This document shows positions 22,887 through 35,757 of a DNA stretch of 64,000 nucleotides, in pieces. A program made the position numbers and the translations under genes. The first letter of the stretch is position 1. Each line of letters opens with the position of its first letter. Origin of the DNA: Lineus longissimus (Eukaryota > Nemertea > Pilidiophora > Heteronemertea > Lineidae); the NCBI RefSeq assembly GCF_910592395.1, contig NC_088325.1, positions 1,364,001 through 1,428,000 on the forward strand, in the 5' to 3' direction. The notes under the pieces were generated by a model. It was not told the DNA's origin. It was given only the letters and a program-made list of their open reading frames with translations, and did no database searches.

Positions 22887-23328
22887 CACCGATGGCCTAT
22901 TTATTAAAAGCGGCCTCAATTACTTCCCGGGCCGGTATCATATGGAGATAACCTTGAATCGGTTCTAGGACAGTAAGTCTAGTTTTCGCGCCACAATGAC
23001 CGACCAATCGCTCGCTGTTGCACGCCTGGTCACTGTCACCTGTCAGTCAGATCGATTTCGTGGGGTATTCAAAAGTTTTCATTGATAAGAGGTATACAGG
23101 GTGTTCTGTAAAACACTGAACCAGTTGATCGGGACGTAGTTGAGGGGAATGGCGATAGCAAGTGCCTCAGTGACAAAGTATGGATTTCTGAAGAAAGTTT
23201 GCCAAAATGATGCTCCATCATTTCAAACGTAAACGTATTTTGGATGTGTTCCCTAATAACATCTTTAATTCTCAAAGGAAACAGTCCAAATTCATTGGTG
23301 AAGTCCTCAGAATTGGGAGACTGAACTG

Positions 23329-24795
23329 TTACAGTTCTTGGTTGTCAAGAACATCATAAAACTCCATGCCATCGACGTTTTCATCCTCTCCTATTGGCTG
23401 TTGTCCACCTTCAATCTGTTGCGGTCGAAGCGCTTTCTCGAAGCCATTGTGAATAACCTGCTCACTGACCCTATTCCATGCCAACGAAATTATCTGTACG
23501 ATCTGGCGCAAAGTAATTTTCTCACACTGCCCATCGTCGTTGGTATTCGCAACTTTCCACGTCTTCCATTCCTGTCGTTCGTGGCATTTGAAGCTTTTCA
23601 TAACTGTGACGTCTAGATGCTGGGCTAGGCTTGTACAGCAGGACGGTACGTAATCTAAGATGCCTCCTGTTTCTATCAGTCGGTTACAGAAAGGCTCTGT
23701 CCCATGGACTCGAAACATGTCCAGAATCAAGAGGAACTGTTCACAGTGTTGTTCATCAAGGTATGGGTCCAGAACGTTATCGGTCCAATTGTGTATGGTT
23801 TCCTCCCTAACCCATCCTGTGGGTGATGAAGAGACGCAAACGTTGTCAGGTAGGTCGTTGTCCTCTAAGGCATCCAACTGACGGACGAATCCCCGCCTAG
23901 GAAAGGTGATATGGGCTTTGGCTTTCCCGCCGTTCGCGAAGATGCATAATGTTACGGTGCAGCCCAGCTTCGTGTTCGATCGTGATGTCCTTACGTCTAC
24001 GACTTGGGTGCCCGTTCTCGCGCACGTATACATTGGTCGCATATCGAAGAGAAAGAAAGTCTGATCAGCGTTTATGACAAATCGCATCTCCAGCCCAAAT
24101 CGGTCAATGGAATCGGTAACGTTATTTCGAAAGCGTTCACAACGGTCCGCGGCATCAACCGGTAACTGGGTAGTGTTTTTATTCACCTTTCTGTACGAAA
24201 TGCTATTCCTCTTTTTGAACCCATCGGCCCATCCGCAAGATGCTCGGAATTCATGCCTGATTGGCTTGGTGTTCGCAATGTCCTCCCTATCCGCCTCGTC
24301 TAGTTCTTGCCACCACGCTTGGAACAGTTCCAGTCCCTTTTGCCTGAGGTCTTTCACGGAGACAGGAATTCTTCTACCACGGACACCGTCGTACCATTCA
24401 AACAGTTCATTCTCCACTACCATCCACGTGCCCACGTTCTTTGCTTTGCACTTCCGGGAGCTCGGTTTGTGGCCGTTTTCAAGCTTCTGTTCCATATCGA
24501 ATCGGTTCCAATAGCGTATTGTCCCATACGGAATGTTGTAGTTAGCTGCAAACTGTTTCATGGTGCGAACAGTTCCAGCCACAAGTGCAGCCTCGAAGTC
24601 GTCTAGGTACTTCAGTTTCTCTTGAACGGAGTAACTCCGGCATCTTTTCGGCAACGCGTCCATACCGTCGGCTTGGTGGGCGTGCAAACGGATGAAATGT
24701 ATTGGAAGGGAGGTCATTTTATACTCTCTCGACCGACTAAACTTGCGTGCAATTGCATAAGGACAATGTTTTAAAAAGAATTTCCATTGAAACAC
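23329..24795 (-). CDS. DDE transposase, pogo/CENP-B type, intact copy (unit A)
   Basis: A 488-codon open frame without introns. The N-terminal part has a psq-like helix-turn-helix (about residues 53-97, SYSVQEKLKYLDDFE then PYGTIRYW). It is followed by a CENP-B-type HTH (about 140-200, with FRASCGWADGFKKR) and a DDE_1 catalytic domain. The likely acidic triad is D244 (NADQT), D359 (LLILDM) and D395 (SLAQHLD), with 36 residues between the last two. Relatives usually have QPLD, and here the Pro is His. The start may be a later ATG (for example MTSLPIH or MDALPK). No terminal inverted repeats could be recognised around it. It lies between P450 genes A and B, same strand, and is the only one of four copies without a frameshift. 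Confidence 0.85.
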   Translation of the reverse strand: MFQWKFFLKHCPYAIARKFSRSREYKMTSLPIHFIRLHAHQADGMDALPKRCRSYSVQEKLKYLDDFEAALVAGTVRTMKQFAANYNIPYGTIRYWNRFDMEQKLENGHKPSSRKCKAKNVGTWMVVENELFEWYDGVRGRRIPVSVKDLRQKGLELFQAWWQELDEADREDIANTKPIRHEFRASCGWADGFKKRNSISYRKVNKNTTQLPVDAADRCERFRNNVTDSIDRFGLEMRFVINADQTFFLFDMRPMYTCARTGTQVVDVRTSRSNTKLGCTVTLCIFANGGKAKAHITFPRRGFVRQLDALEDNDLPDNVCVSSSPTGWVREETIHNWTDNVLDPYLDEQHCEQFLLILDMFRVHGTEPFCNRLIETGGILDYVPSCCTSLAQHLDVTVMKSFKCHERQEWKTWKVANTNDDGQCEKITLRQIVQIISLAWNRVSEQVIHNGFEKALRPQQIEGGQQPIGEDENVDGMEFYDVLDNQEL

Positions 24796-25289
24796 AACAC
24801 AATGACCCTATCCTAGGCCCTTGACTTGGCCGCAGTCGGTTGCGTTCTGGAAAAGTACCCTTTGACCCCAGCGGCCTTAGCTTACCGTGAACTTCATACT
24901 TGTCAGTCATGAAAGGATCAATTTCTGCCACCCAGTCACAAAAAATTAATTCGACCATTGACCATGACCTCGTCCGGGAAACCGAGGTTAACCAAAATGG
25001 TTAAAAGTCTGAACATCGTCATATCAAAAGAGCACGCCATCCGAAATCACTGTGGTCCAAGGAAATTGAAATGCAGTTTACCCAGTAGTGCAGTTATTAG
25101 GCTATGCATACGAATTTGCTAAAACTTGGTTTTTATAGTATATACATGTATATTATATATCAATCACCCTGCAAACTATCTTTTATTTCGAAAATCACTA
25201 TCAGCTTTATTCTGAAAAGTATACAGTGTGACTAAAAAATCACGCGGCATCTTCATTATACGATCGCCCATCACTCTGAGAGTCAATGG

Positions 25290-28200
25290 TTAGCCCGTCG
25301 ATCTCGGCCTCACGCACATCTCAAATGGGGCTGGCACGTTCGTCACACCGAACACCCCTTCAAGACTTGGAGGTGCAGCGCCCTCTGGTTTCGTAAACGT
25401 AAACCTCTGAAGAAGCGCCACCAAGACGAGAAATATCTCCATTTTCGAAAGTCCTTCGCCTGGGCATTGACGCCGACCTAAAAGAAATCAGATAATTATA
25501 AACACAATGAAACGATTCGTCCACGGCGGTGACCGTTGTTGGCCCCGAACTATGTTGGTCTCGTGTAGAAGGCAGGTACCCCCAACCGAGGCGCCTGGTG
25601 CCTTGTTTGGAAACTAATCTAACTGGGTTTCAACGTCGGGATCAACTTAGACCCCTACAGGTGGCGCCGGCCTTAACAAAATGCAGATTCTAACACTACT
25701 ATTATAAACACTACGAAATAATTCGGCATTGATTCCGACCTGAAAGAAATCAGATGATCATGAATACCAAAAAAAACATCGGCGACGTCCAGGAAATAAC
25801 TCAGCATTGGCGCTGACCTAAAAGAAACCATCGCCCGGTGTAGAAGTTTGAAATGTCCTATGAAATAATGTCCGGGATCAAATGATTCTTTTAAGCGCTC
25901 CAATCTCTAAGCAACATGTTTTGACGGCCACGGCCTCTATAGAGCCATATACGTCAGAATAAAATAGGAACGGACACTTTTTCGAGGGGGAAATTTCTTC
26001 TTCTACACCGGCTTAAAAGAACGCAAATAAACAACTTTTCATTCAGGCATTGGATGATAATTCGGCCAGCACAAACAAGTGCCAGACACCGGTGGTGTAC
26101 AGTATGTTATTTGCCAGCTATTGCGAATAATCCCACGCCAACAAGATTCGAATTCGCGGCATGGAGTCTGTCACTGTACACTTAGCCGTACGCCTTCCAT
26201 GTTCAGTTTTTGAGAGAATATAGTAGCTTTTTGGGGATTGTTCATGTACTGTCGCATTTTCATTTGTGCTTACCGATAGCAAAAGGTATGAGTTCGGGTT
26301 TGTGAACAACTCCACCTTTGTCATCCAGGAAGTTGCTGGGATCGAAAGCATCAGGGTTCTTCCAAATCTTCGGGTCCCTGTGTACGGCCCAGATATTTGG
26401 CATCATTATGGTGCCTTTGGGGATTGTGAAATTCTGGAACGATACATCTCGGAACAGGTTGCAGTGCGGAAGACCGAAGCCCAAAATTGTGGCGAAACGT
26501 TGTATTTCGAGCACAGCGGCTTCGGTGAAAGGAAGACTTCGGCGGTCTTTCATGGTCGGGAATCGTTCGTCTCCGATGGCATCGTCGATTTCTGATTGGA
26601 TCTTCCGCTGTATTTCAGGATGAGTGACCATGAGTAGTATCGCCCATTCTAGAGTGGTGGCGGTAGTGTCGCTTCCGGCCCCGAAGAGTTCGAAGATAAC
26701 ATTCTTCAGTTGCTCATCTGGAGAAAGAAAAAACGTAGCAACTTTTCAATGCCAATGTGCAAGAGTATTTCTTTTACCGATGGGAAATATTTTGATGATC
26801 GACGCTTCCAATAGGGGCAGAGAAGATCGGTATTGCCGACCATTTCGAACATAGTGGCAAGAGTAGCAACTACCAATCGCTTTGTCAGCTAATGATGTTG
26901 TAGCCAGTTTCACGACAGGACTAAAGACCCTGCTCTATAAAGAGTAGGTTACTTTTTGTATTAGCACCTGTGAGCAGGACATTTGGAACGGGCGCTACTA
27001 AAGACACTACTAAGTCGAGTGACTTACCCAAGAAAGGACTTCCGAGAACGGGTACACTCCAGGGTCCCGGGGGAAGGTTGGCGTAGAGCTTCCTCCTTCT
27101 TAGGTAGAGATAACCGAGAAGAATCAGCGAAAGGATGACGAGAAAAGAGGCGGTGTCCATCTTTGCTTACGGTTATGGTAAACACCGGAAGCCATGGACC
27201 AGCCTCGTCTCTCCCCCTGAACCACAAGTCATTTATTTTTCCGATGTTCGCGCGCGACAACCACAATGAAATTTGGCAGGATGCCAACCAATCATAAGGT
27301 CGCTTTCATATGCAGTGTGGTGTGAACACGCCTAGCAACATGTCGCCACTTGAACACATTCTCACCTAATTTATTCATTGGTTCATTTTCTTTTTTTTAC
27401 GATACTGACCTGTAAATGTGTTGTTTGGATCCTTCTTGTCCTGCTTTTCTTTCTCAGCAATGTAGGCATCGAGGAAATCAGCAATATTATCAGGATCAAA
27501 GCGCTTCTTGTGCTCGTTGATGTGTTTCACCGCAAAGCCCTGCATGGCCCGAACGTTCTTCTTGATCGTGGCATAGTTGAAGAGGTCTCCCGGTATGTGG
27601 CGCAATGACGGAAATATACTCAGCAAGGATTCGCTCGGCATCAGAGTGAGGTTTTCTTTGAATCGCGTGACGAAATATAGAACTTCCGGATCCTCATAGT
27701 CATACCTCTGGCCAGCCAAAATCGCCAAGATTATGTTTGCAGTCGCCATGCTTAGTAATGGACCGATCTCGAAACTCCTGCCTCCCTTCTTCCCAATTTC
27801 GTCGATGAGTTGATGGATTTCCTCTTCGATTTTCTCTTCGGCGGCCATCTTGCCCATGCCCATATCTCGTAGCACCGAGAGCGAGAGCCGGCGATGTTCT
27901 TTCCATAGTTGGCCATTAGCGCTGCCAATACCTGGAGTGTGTAAAAGACGACTCAAAAAACATAGCTCAAGTATTAAGAGGGAGTAGAGTGTGAACCTGG
28001 CGATCGCAGCGCCACCTTACGTGAACGTTATCTGTGCGTCATTTCTGCCTGTGGCACGGGTTACATCAGCCTTGTTCCCGTCATCAGCACCGAATTCTCA
28101 TGGGAATAATGGCTACGCTATCCTGAGGAAATCAGGGGTTAATGTCCGGCGCTGCATTTGTGCAAATTATACTAATGCTCCCGAAAATGAGTAATAATAG

Positions 28201-29062
28201 GGCCTACTTATATGGACTGGGGCCCGATTGGTGTATAGGAGTTCTGCATTGACTTGGACATTTTAACTCTACCTTTTTTGTTGAGATACAGGAAGAAGAC
28301 GATGTTGGGTCTGTCCAAGAAATCCTCGCCTGACAGCGCCGCCTTTATCGAATCGAACGAATTAAGTAGTATGCAGAGTTGTTGTCCCAGACTGATCGTA
28401 ATGAGGTCGGAGTTGAATTCCTTGGACATCCGCATCGCCTCCATTCGGAGGTCTTTACCTGCGAAGTAGATTCGAAGTAGCCCATTATATAGCCTCGATC
28501 CGCTACGCTGTACCTAGCCTATGTGCTACCTCGAAAAAAACCAGGAATTCCAACCCAAAGGCATTTAAGTTTAAGCCATGATGAAAAACAGGTTTGACGT
28601 CACAGTTGGACGTCACAAGGCTGGCCAACCAATCAGGCCATTGTTTCGTCAACAAATGAGTTTCACAATAGGAACATCGCACTTCGTCCCTTTTGGGGGC
28701 GAAGTATTGGTCAAGATCGAGAGGAGCATTCAAACTATAATGAGCCAGTGTCGAAGTTGAATATACATGTATCCCCCTGAAAAAGTCTCTCGCCTCTGAC
28801 TCTCAAACTTTGTTCCGTGGACAATCTATCCTCAAACATTTCGAATTTCTACACCTTGGTTTAGCATTTGTTTAAAGTGACACGTTTCTAGCCCATCTAG
28901 GAGGTCTGGGTTATTGAGTGACTTACCTAAGAAAGGCAGACTTCCGAGAATGGGTACACTCCAGGGTCCTGGGGGAAGGTTGGCGTAGAGCTTCCTCCTT
29001 CTGAGGTAGAGATACCCGAGAAGAATCAGCGAAAGGACGACGAGAAGAGAGGTAGTGTCCAT
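25290..29062 (-). CDS. Cytochrome P450, CYP2-like (gene B), 491 aa
   Basis: Exons 29062-28927, 28458-28273, 27931-27410, 26717-26274 and 25477-25290 have the standard lengths and phases, and I see no stop. Key motifs are present: PPGP, WKEHR, I-helix FGAGSDTT (Asp where gene A has Glu), EIQR and [13 protein letters not shown]. Substitutions against gene A include LGFGLP for SFGLP in exon 4 and GEGLSK for GEGLAK in exon 5. A complete extra exon 1' lies in the intron between exons 3 and 4. A substrate difference from A is possible but cannot be shown. Confidence 0.88.
27028..27160 (-). other. Extra exon 1' inside gene B
   Basis: A 133-nt copy of exon 1 (one codon shorter: GSPFLG for GSLPFLG) with its ATG at 27160 and a GTAAGT donor. 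It is placed between exons 3 and 4. Copies sit at the same place in C (33240-33372) and E (46444-46576) and are missing in A and D. It exits in phase 1, so joining to exons 4 and 5 would give a 254-aa in-frame product lacking the middle of the P450. The homology stops about 6 nt before the ATG, so no promoter was carried along. Confidence 0.75.
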
Positions 29063-29544
29063 GTCTGCTGCCAAACACTCGAAATCAACAGACAGGTTTA
29101 TACACCGATGGCCTATTTATTAAAAGCGGCCTCAATTACTTCCCGGGCCGGTATCATATGGAGATAACCTTGAATCGGTTCTAGGACAGTAAGTCTAGTT
29201 TTCGCGCCACAATGACCGACCAATCGCTCGCTGTTGCACGCCTGGTCACTGTCACCTGTCAGTCAGATCGATTTCGTGGGGTATTCAAAAGTTTTCATTG
29301 ATAAGAGGTATACAGGGTGTTCTGTAAAACACTGAACCAGTTGATCGGGACGTAGTTGAGGGGAATGGCGATAGCAAGTGCCTCAGTGACAAAGTATGGA
29401 TTTCTGAAGAAAGTTTGCCAAAATGATGCTCCATCATTTCAAACGTAAACGTATTTTGGATGTGTTCCCTAATAACATCTTTAATTCTCAAAGGAAACAG
29501 TCCAAATTCATTGGTGAAGTCCTCAGAATTGGGAGACTGAACTG

Positions 29545-31007
29545 TTACAGTTCTTGGTTGTCAAGAACATCATAAAACTCCATGCCATCGACGTTTTCAT
29601 CCTCTCCTATTGGCTGTTGTCCACCTTCAATCTGTTGCGGTCGAAGCGCTTTCTCGAAGCCATTGTGAATAACCTGCTCACTGACCCTATTCCATGCCAA
29701 CGAAATTATCTGTACGATCTGGCGCAAAGTAATTTTCTCACACTGCCCATCGTCGTTGGTATTCGCAACTTCCCACGTCTTCCATTCCTGTCGTTCGTGG
29801 CATTTGAAGCTTTTCATAACTGTGAGTCTAGAGGCTGGGCTAGGCTTGTACAGCAGGACGGTACGTAATCTAAGATGCCTCCTGTTTCTATCAGTCGGTT
29901 ACAGAAAGGCTCTGTCCCATGGACTCGAAACATGTCCAGAATCAAGAGGAACTGTTCACAGTGTTGTTCATCAAGGTATGGGTCCAGAACGTTATCGGTC
30001 CAATTGTGTATGGTTTCCTCCCTAACCCATCCTGTGGGTGATGAAGAGACGCAAACGTTGTCAGGTAGGTCGTTGTCCTCTAAGGCATCCAACTGACGGA
30101 CGAATCCCCGCCTAGGAAAGGTGATATGGGCTTTGGCTTTCCCGCCGTTCGCGAAGATGCATAATGTTACGGTGCAGCCCAGCTTCGTGTTCGATCGTGA
30201 TGTCCTTACGTCTACGACTTGGGTGCCCGTTCTCGCGCACGTATACATTGGTCGCATATCGAAGAGAAAGAAAGTCTGATCAGCGTTTATGACAAATCGC
30301 ATCTCCAGCCCAAATCGGTCAATGGAATCGGTAACGTTATTTCGAAAGCGTTCACAACGGTCCGCGGCATCAACCGGTAACTGGGTAGTGTTTTTATTCA
30401 CCTTTCTGTACGAAATGCTATTCCTCTTTTTGAACCCATCGGCCCATCCGCAAGATGCTCGGAATTCATGCCTGATTGGCTTGGTGTTCGCAATGTCCTC
30501 CCTATCCGCCTCGTCTAGTTCTTGCCACCACGCTTGGAACAGTTCCAGTCCCTTTTGCCTGAGGTCTTTCACGGAGACAGGAATTCTTCTACCACGGACA
30601 CCGTCGTACCATTCAAACAGTTCATTCTCCACTACCATCCACGTGCCCACGTTCTTTGCTTTGCACTTCCGGGAGCTCGGTTTGTGGCCGTTTTCAAGCT
30701 TCTGTTCCATATCGAATCGGTTCCAATAGCGTATTGTCCCATACGGAATGTTGTAGTTAGCTGCAAACTGTTTCATGGTGCGAACAGTTCCAGCCACAAG
30801 TGCAGCCTCGAAGTCGTCTAGGTACTTCAGTTTCTCTTGAACGGAGTAACTCCGGCATCTTTTCGGCAACGCGTCCATACCGTCGGCTTGGTGGGCGTAC
30901 AAACGGATGAAATGTATTGGAAGGGAGGTCATTTTATACTCTCTCGACCGACTAAACTTGCGTGCAATTGCATAAGGACAATGTTTTAAGAATTTCCATT
31001 GAAACAC
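29545..31007 (-). pseudogene. DDE transposase, unit B, frameshifted after the third Asp
   Basis: Nearly identical to the unit-A copy. One base is missing near 29823 (TGTGAGTCTAG where A has TGTGACGTCTAG), so the frame ends shortly after QPLD. The C-terminal 90 codons continue in another frame (29817-29545). The motif is QPLD here, the usual family form. Confidence 0.85.
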
Positions 31008-31501
31008 AACACAATGACCCTATCCTAGGCCCTTGACTTGGCCGCAGTCGGTTGCGTTCTGGAAAAGTACCCTTTGACCCCAGCGGCCTTAGCTTACCGT
31101 GAACTTCATACTTGTCAGTCATGAAAGGATCAATTTCTGCCACCCAGTCACAAAAAATTAATTCGACCATTGACCATGACCTCGTCCGGGAAACCGAGGT
31201 TAACCAAAATGGTTAAAAGTCTGAACATCGTCATATCAAAAGAGCACGCCATCCGAAATCACTGTGGTCCAAGGAAATTGAAATGCAGTTTACCCAGTAG
31301 TGCAGTTATTAGGCTATGCATACGAATTTGCTAAAACTTGGTTTTTATAGTATATACATGTATATTATATATCAATCACCCTGCAAACTATCTTTTATTT
31401 CGAAAATCACTATCAGCTTTATTCTGAAAAGTATACAGTGTGACTAAAAAATCACGCGGCATCTTCATTATACGATCGCCCATCACTCTGAGAGTCAATG
31501 G

Positions 31502-34500
31502 TTAGCCCGTCGATCTCGGCCTCACGCACATCTCAAATGGGGCTGGCACGTTCGTCACACCGAACACCCCTTCAAGACTTGGAGGTGCAGCGCCCTCTGG
31601 TTTCGTAAACGTAAACCTCTGAAGAAGCGCCACCAAGACGAGAAATATCTCCATTTTCGAAAGTCCTTCGCCTGGGCATTGACGCCGACCTAAAAGAAAT
31701 CAGATAATTATAAACACAATGAAACGATTCGTCCACGGCGGTGACCGTTGTTGGCCCCGAACTATGTTGGTCTCGTGTAGAAGGCAGGTACCCCCAACCG
31801 AGGCGCCTGGTGCCTTGTTTGGAAACTAATCTAACTGGGTTTCAACGTCGGGATCAACTTAGACCCCTACAGGTGGCGCCGGCCTTAACAAAATGCAGAT
31901 TCTAACACTACTATTATAAACACTACGAAATAATTCGGCATTGATTCCGACCTGAAAGAAATCAGATGATCATGAATACCAAAAAAAACATCGGCGACGT
32001 CCAGGAAATAACTCAGCATTGGCGCTGACCTAAAAGAAACCATCGCCCGGTGTAGAAGTTTGAAATGTCCTATGAAATAATGTCCGGGATCAAATGATTC
32101 TTTTAAGCGCTCCAATCTCTAAGCAACATGTTTTGACGGCCACGGCCTCTATAGAGCCATATACGTCAGAATAAAATAGGAACGGACACTTTTTCGAGGG
32201 GGAAATTTCTTCTTCTACACCGGCTTAAAAGAACGCAAATAAACAACTTTTCATTCAGGCATTGGATGATAATTCGGCCAGCACAAACAAGTCCCAGACA
32301 CCGGTGGTGTACAGTATGTTATTTGCCAGCTATTGCGAATAATCCCACGCCAACAAGATTCGAATTCGCGGCATGGAGTCTGTCACTGTACACTTAGCCG
32401 TACGCCTTCCATGTTCAGTTTTTGAGAGAATATAGTAGCTTTTTGGGGATTGTTCATGTACTGTCGCATTTTCATTTGTGCTTACCGATAGCAAAAGGTA
32501 TGAGTTCGGGTTTGTGAACAACTCCACCTTTGTCATCCAGGAAGTTGCTGGGATCGAAAGCATCAGGGTTCTTCCAAATCTTCGGGTCCCTGTGTACGGC
32601 CCAGATATTTGGCATCATTATGGTGCCTTTGGGGATTGTGAAATTCTGGAACGATACATCTCGGAACAGGTTGCAGTGCGGAAGACCGAAGCCCAAAATT
32701 GTGGCGAAACGTTGTATTTCGAGCACAGCGGCTTCGGTGAAAGGAAGACTTCGGCGGTCTTTCATGGTCGGGAATCGTTCGTCTCCGATGGCATCGTCGA
32801 TTTCTGATTGGATCTTCCGCTGTATTTCAGGATGAGTGACCATGAGTAGTATCGCCCATTCTAGAGTGGTGGCGGTAGTGTCGCTTCCGGCCCCGAAGAG
32901 TTCGAAGATAACATTCTTCAGTTGCTCATCTGGAGAAAGAAAAAACGTAGCAACTTTTCAATGCCAATGTGCAAGAGTATTTCTTTTACCGATGGGAAAT
33001 ATTTTGATGATCGACGCTTCCAATAGGGGCAGAGAAGATCGGTATTGCCGACCATTTCGAACATAGTGGCAAGAGTAGCAACTACCAATCGCTTTGTCAG
33101 CTAATGATGTTGTAGCCAGTTTCACGACAGGACTAAAGACCCTGCTCTATAAAGAGTAGGTTACTTTTTGTATTAGCACCTGTGAGCAGGACATTTGGAA
33201 CGGGCGCTACTAAAGACACTACTAAGTCGAGTGACTTACCCAAGAAAGGACTTCCGAGAACGGGTACACTCCAGGGTCCCGGGGGAAGGTTGGCGTAGAG
33301 CTTCCTCCTTCTTAGGTAGAGATAACCGAGAAGAATCAGCGAAAGGATGACGAGAAAAGAGGCGGTGTCCATCTTTGCTTACGGTTATGGTAAACACCGG
33401 AAGCCATGGACCAGCCTCGTCTCTCCCCCTGAACCACAAGTCATTTATTTTTCCGATGTTCGCGCGCGACAACCACAATGAAATTTGGCAGGATGCCAAC
33501 CAATCATAAGGTCGCTTTCATATGCAGTGTGGTGTGAACACGCCTAGCAACATGTCGCCACTTGAACACATTCTCACCTAATTTATTCATTGGTTCATTT
33601 TCTTTTTTTTACGATACTGACCTGTAAATGTGTTGTTTGGATCCTTCTTTGTCCTGCTTTTCTTTCTCAGCAATGTAGGCATCGAGGAAATCAGCAATAT
33701 TATCAGGATCAAAGCGCTTCTTGTGCTCGTTGATGTGTTTCACCGCAAAGCCCTGCATGGCCCGAACGTTCTTCTTGATCGTGGCATAGTTGAAGAGGTC
33801 TCCCGGTATGTGGCGCAATGACGGAAATATACTCAGCAAGGATTCGCTCGGCATCAGAGTGAGGTTTTCTTTGAATCGCGTGACGAAATATAGAACTTCC
33901 GGATCCTCATAGTCATACCTCTGGCCAGCCAAAATCGCCAAGATTATGTTTGCAGTCGCCATGCTTAGTAATGGACCGATCTCGAAACTCCTGCCTCCCT
34001 TCTTCCCAATTTCGTCGATGAGTTGATGGATTTCCTCTTCGATTTTCTCTTCGGCGGCCATCTTGCCCATGCCCATATCTCGTAGCACCGAGAGCGAGAG
34101 CCGGCGATGTTCTTTCCATAGTTGGCCATTAGCGCTGCCAATACCTGGAGTGTGTAAAAGACGACTCAAAAAACATAGCTCAAGTATTAAGAGGGAGTAG
34201 AGTGTGAACCTGGCGATCGCAGCGCCACCTTACGTGAACGTTATCTGTGCGTCATTTCTGCCTGTGGCACGGGTTACATCAGCCTTGTTCCCGTCATCAG
34301 CACCGAATTCTCATGGGAATAATGGCTACGCTATCCTGAGGAAATCAGGGGTTAATGTCCGGCGCTGCATTTGTGCAAATTATACTAATGCTCCCGAAAA
34401 TGAGTAATAATAGGGCCTACTTATATGGACTGGGGCCCGATTGGTGTATAGGAGTTCTGCATTGACTTGGACATTTTAACTCTACCTTTTTTGTTGAGAT

Positions 34501-35275
34501 ACAGGAAGAAGACGATGTTGGGTCTGTCCAAGAAATCCTCGCCTGACAGCGCCGCCTTTATCGAATCGAACGAATTAAGTAGTATGCAGAGTTGTTGTCC
34601 CAGACTGATCGTAATGAGGTCGGAGTTGAATTCCTTGGACATCCGCATCGCCTCCATTCGGAGGTCTTTACCTGCGAAGTAGATTCGAAGTAGCCCATTA
34701 TATAGCCTCGATCCGCTACGCTGTACCTAGCCTATGTGCTACCTCGAAAAAAACCAGGAATTCCAACCCAAAGGCATTTAAGTTTAAGCCATGATGAAAA
34801 ACAGGTTTGACGTCACAGTTGGACGTCACAAGGCTGGCCAACCAATCAGGCCATTGTTTCGTCAACAAATGAGTTTCACAATAGGAACATCGCACTTCGT
34901 CCCTTTTGGGGGCGAAGTATTGGTCAAGATCGAGAGGAGCATTCAAACTATAATGAGCCAGTGTCGAAGTTGAATATACATGTATCCCCCTGAAAAAGTC
35001 TCTCGCCTCTGACTCTCAAACTTTGTTCCGTGGACAATCTATCCTCAAACATTTCGAATTTCTACACCTTGGTTTAGCATTTGTTTAAAGTGACACGTTT
35101 CTAGCCCATCTAGGAGGTCTGGGTTATTGAGTGACTTACCTAAGAAAGGCAGACTTCCGAGAATGGGTACACTCCAGGGTCCTGGGGGAAGGTTGGCGTA
35201 GAGCTTCCTCCTTCTGAGGTAGAGATACCCGAGAAGAATCAGCGAAAGGACGACGAGAAGAGAGGTAGTGTCCAT
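31502..35275 (-). pseudogene. Cytochrome P450 gene C, frameshift at the end of exon 3
   Basis: Exons are 35275-35140, 34671-34486, 34144-33622, 32929-32486 and 31689-31502. Exon 3 is 523 nt instead of 522: near 33650 the sequence is CTTCTTTGTCC where the others have CTTCTTGTCC. The frame then changes from [13 protein letters not shown] to EKQDKEGSKQH and leaves the frame of exon 4. All other exons are open and almost identical to gene B, including an exon 1' at 33372-33240. If the extra T is a sequencing error in a short T run, this gene would be intact like B. Confidence 0.75.
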
Positions 35276-35757
35276 GTCTGCTGCCAAACACTCAAAATCA
35301 ACAGACAGGTTTATACACCGATGGCCTATTTATTAAAAGCGGCCTCAATTACTTCCCGGGCCGGTATCATATGGAGATAACCTTGAATCGGTTCTAGGAC
35401 AGTAAGTCTAGTTTTCGCGCCACAATGACCGACCAATCGCTCGCTGTTGCACGCCTGGTCACTGTCACCTGTCAGTCAGATCGATTTCGTGGGGTATTCA
35501 AAAGTTTTCATTGATAAGAGGTATACAGGGTGTTCTGTAAAACACTGAACCAGTTGATCGGGACGTAGTTGAGGGGAATGGCGATAGCAAGTGCCTCAGT
35601 GACAAAGTATGGATTTCTGAAGAAAGTTTGCCAAAATGATGCTCCATCATTTCAAACGTAAACGTATTTTGGATGTGTTCCCTAATAACATCTTTAATTC
35701 TCAAAGGAAACAGTCCAAATTCATTGGTGAAGTCCTCAGAATTGGGAGACTGAACTG

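Noticed and set aside
23069-23275. 68-codon minus-strand frame downstream of the transposase, kept in four units
   Set aside because: The units are recent copies, so conservation is expected; no domain is seen. It may be part of the transposon's 3' region.
23338-24606. Plus-strand frames opposite the transposase
   Set aside because: Shadows of the transposase reading frame.
24737-24958. Minus-strand frame MVELIFCDW... upstream of each transposase
   Set aside because: No domain and no splice link to the transposase or P450; kept only because the units are recent copies.
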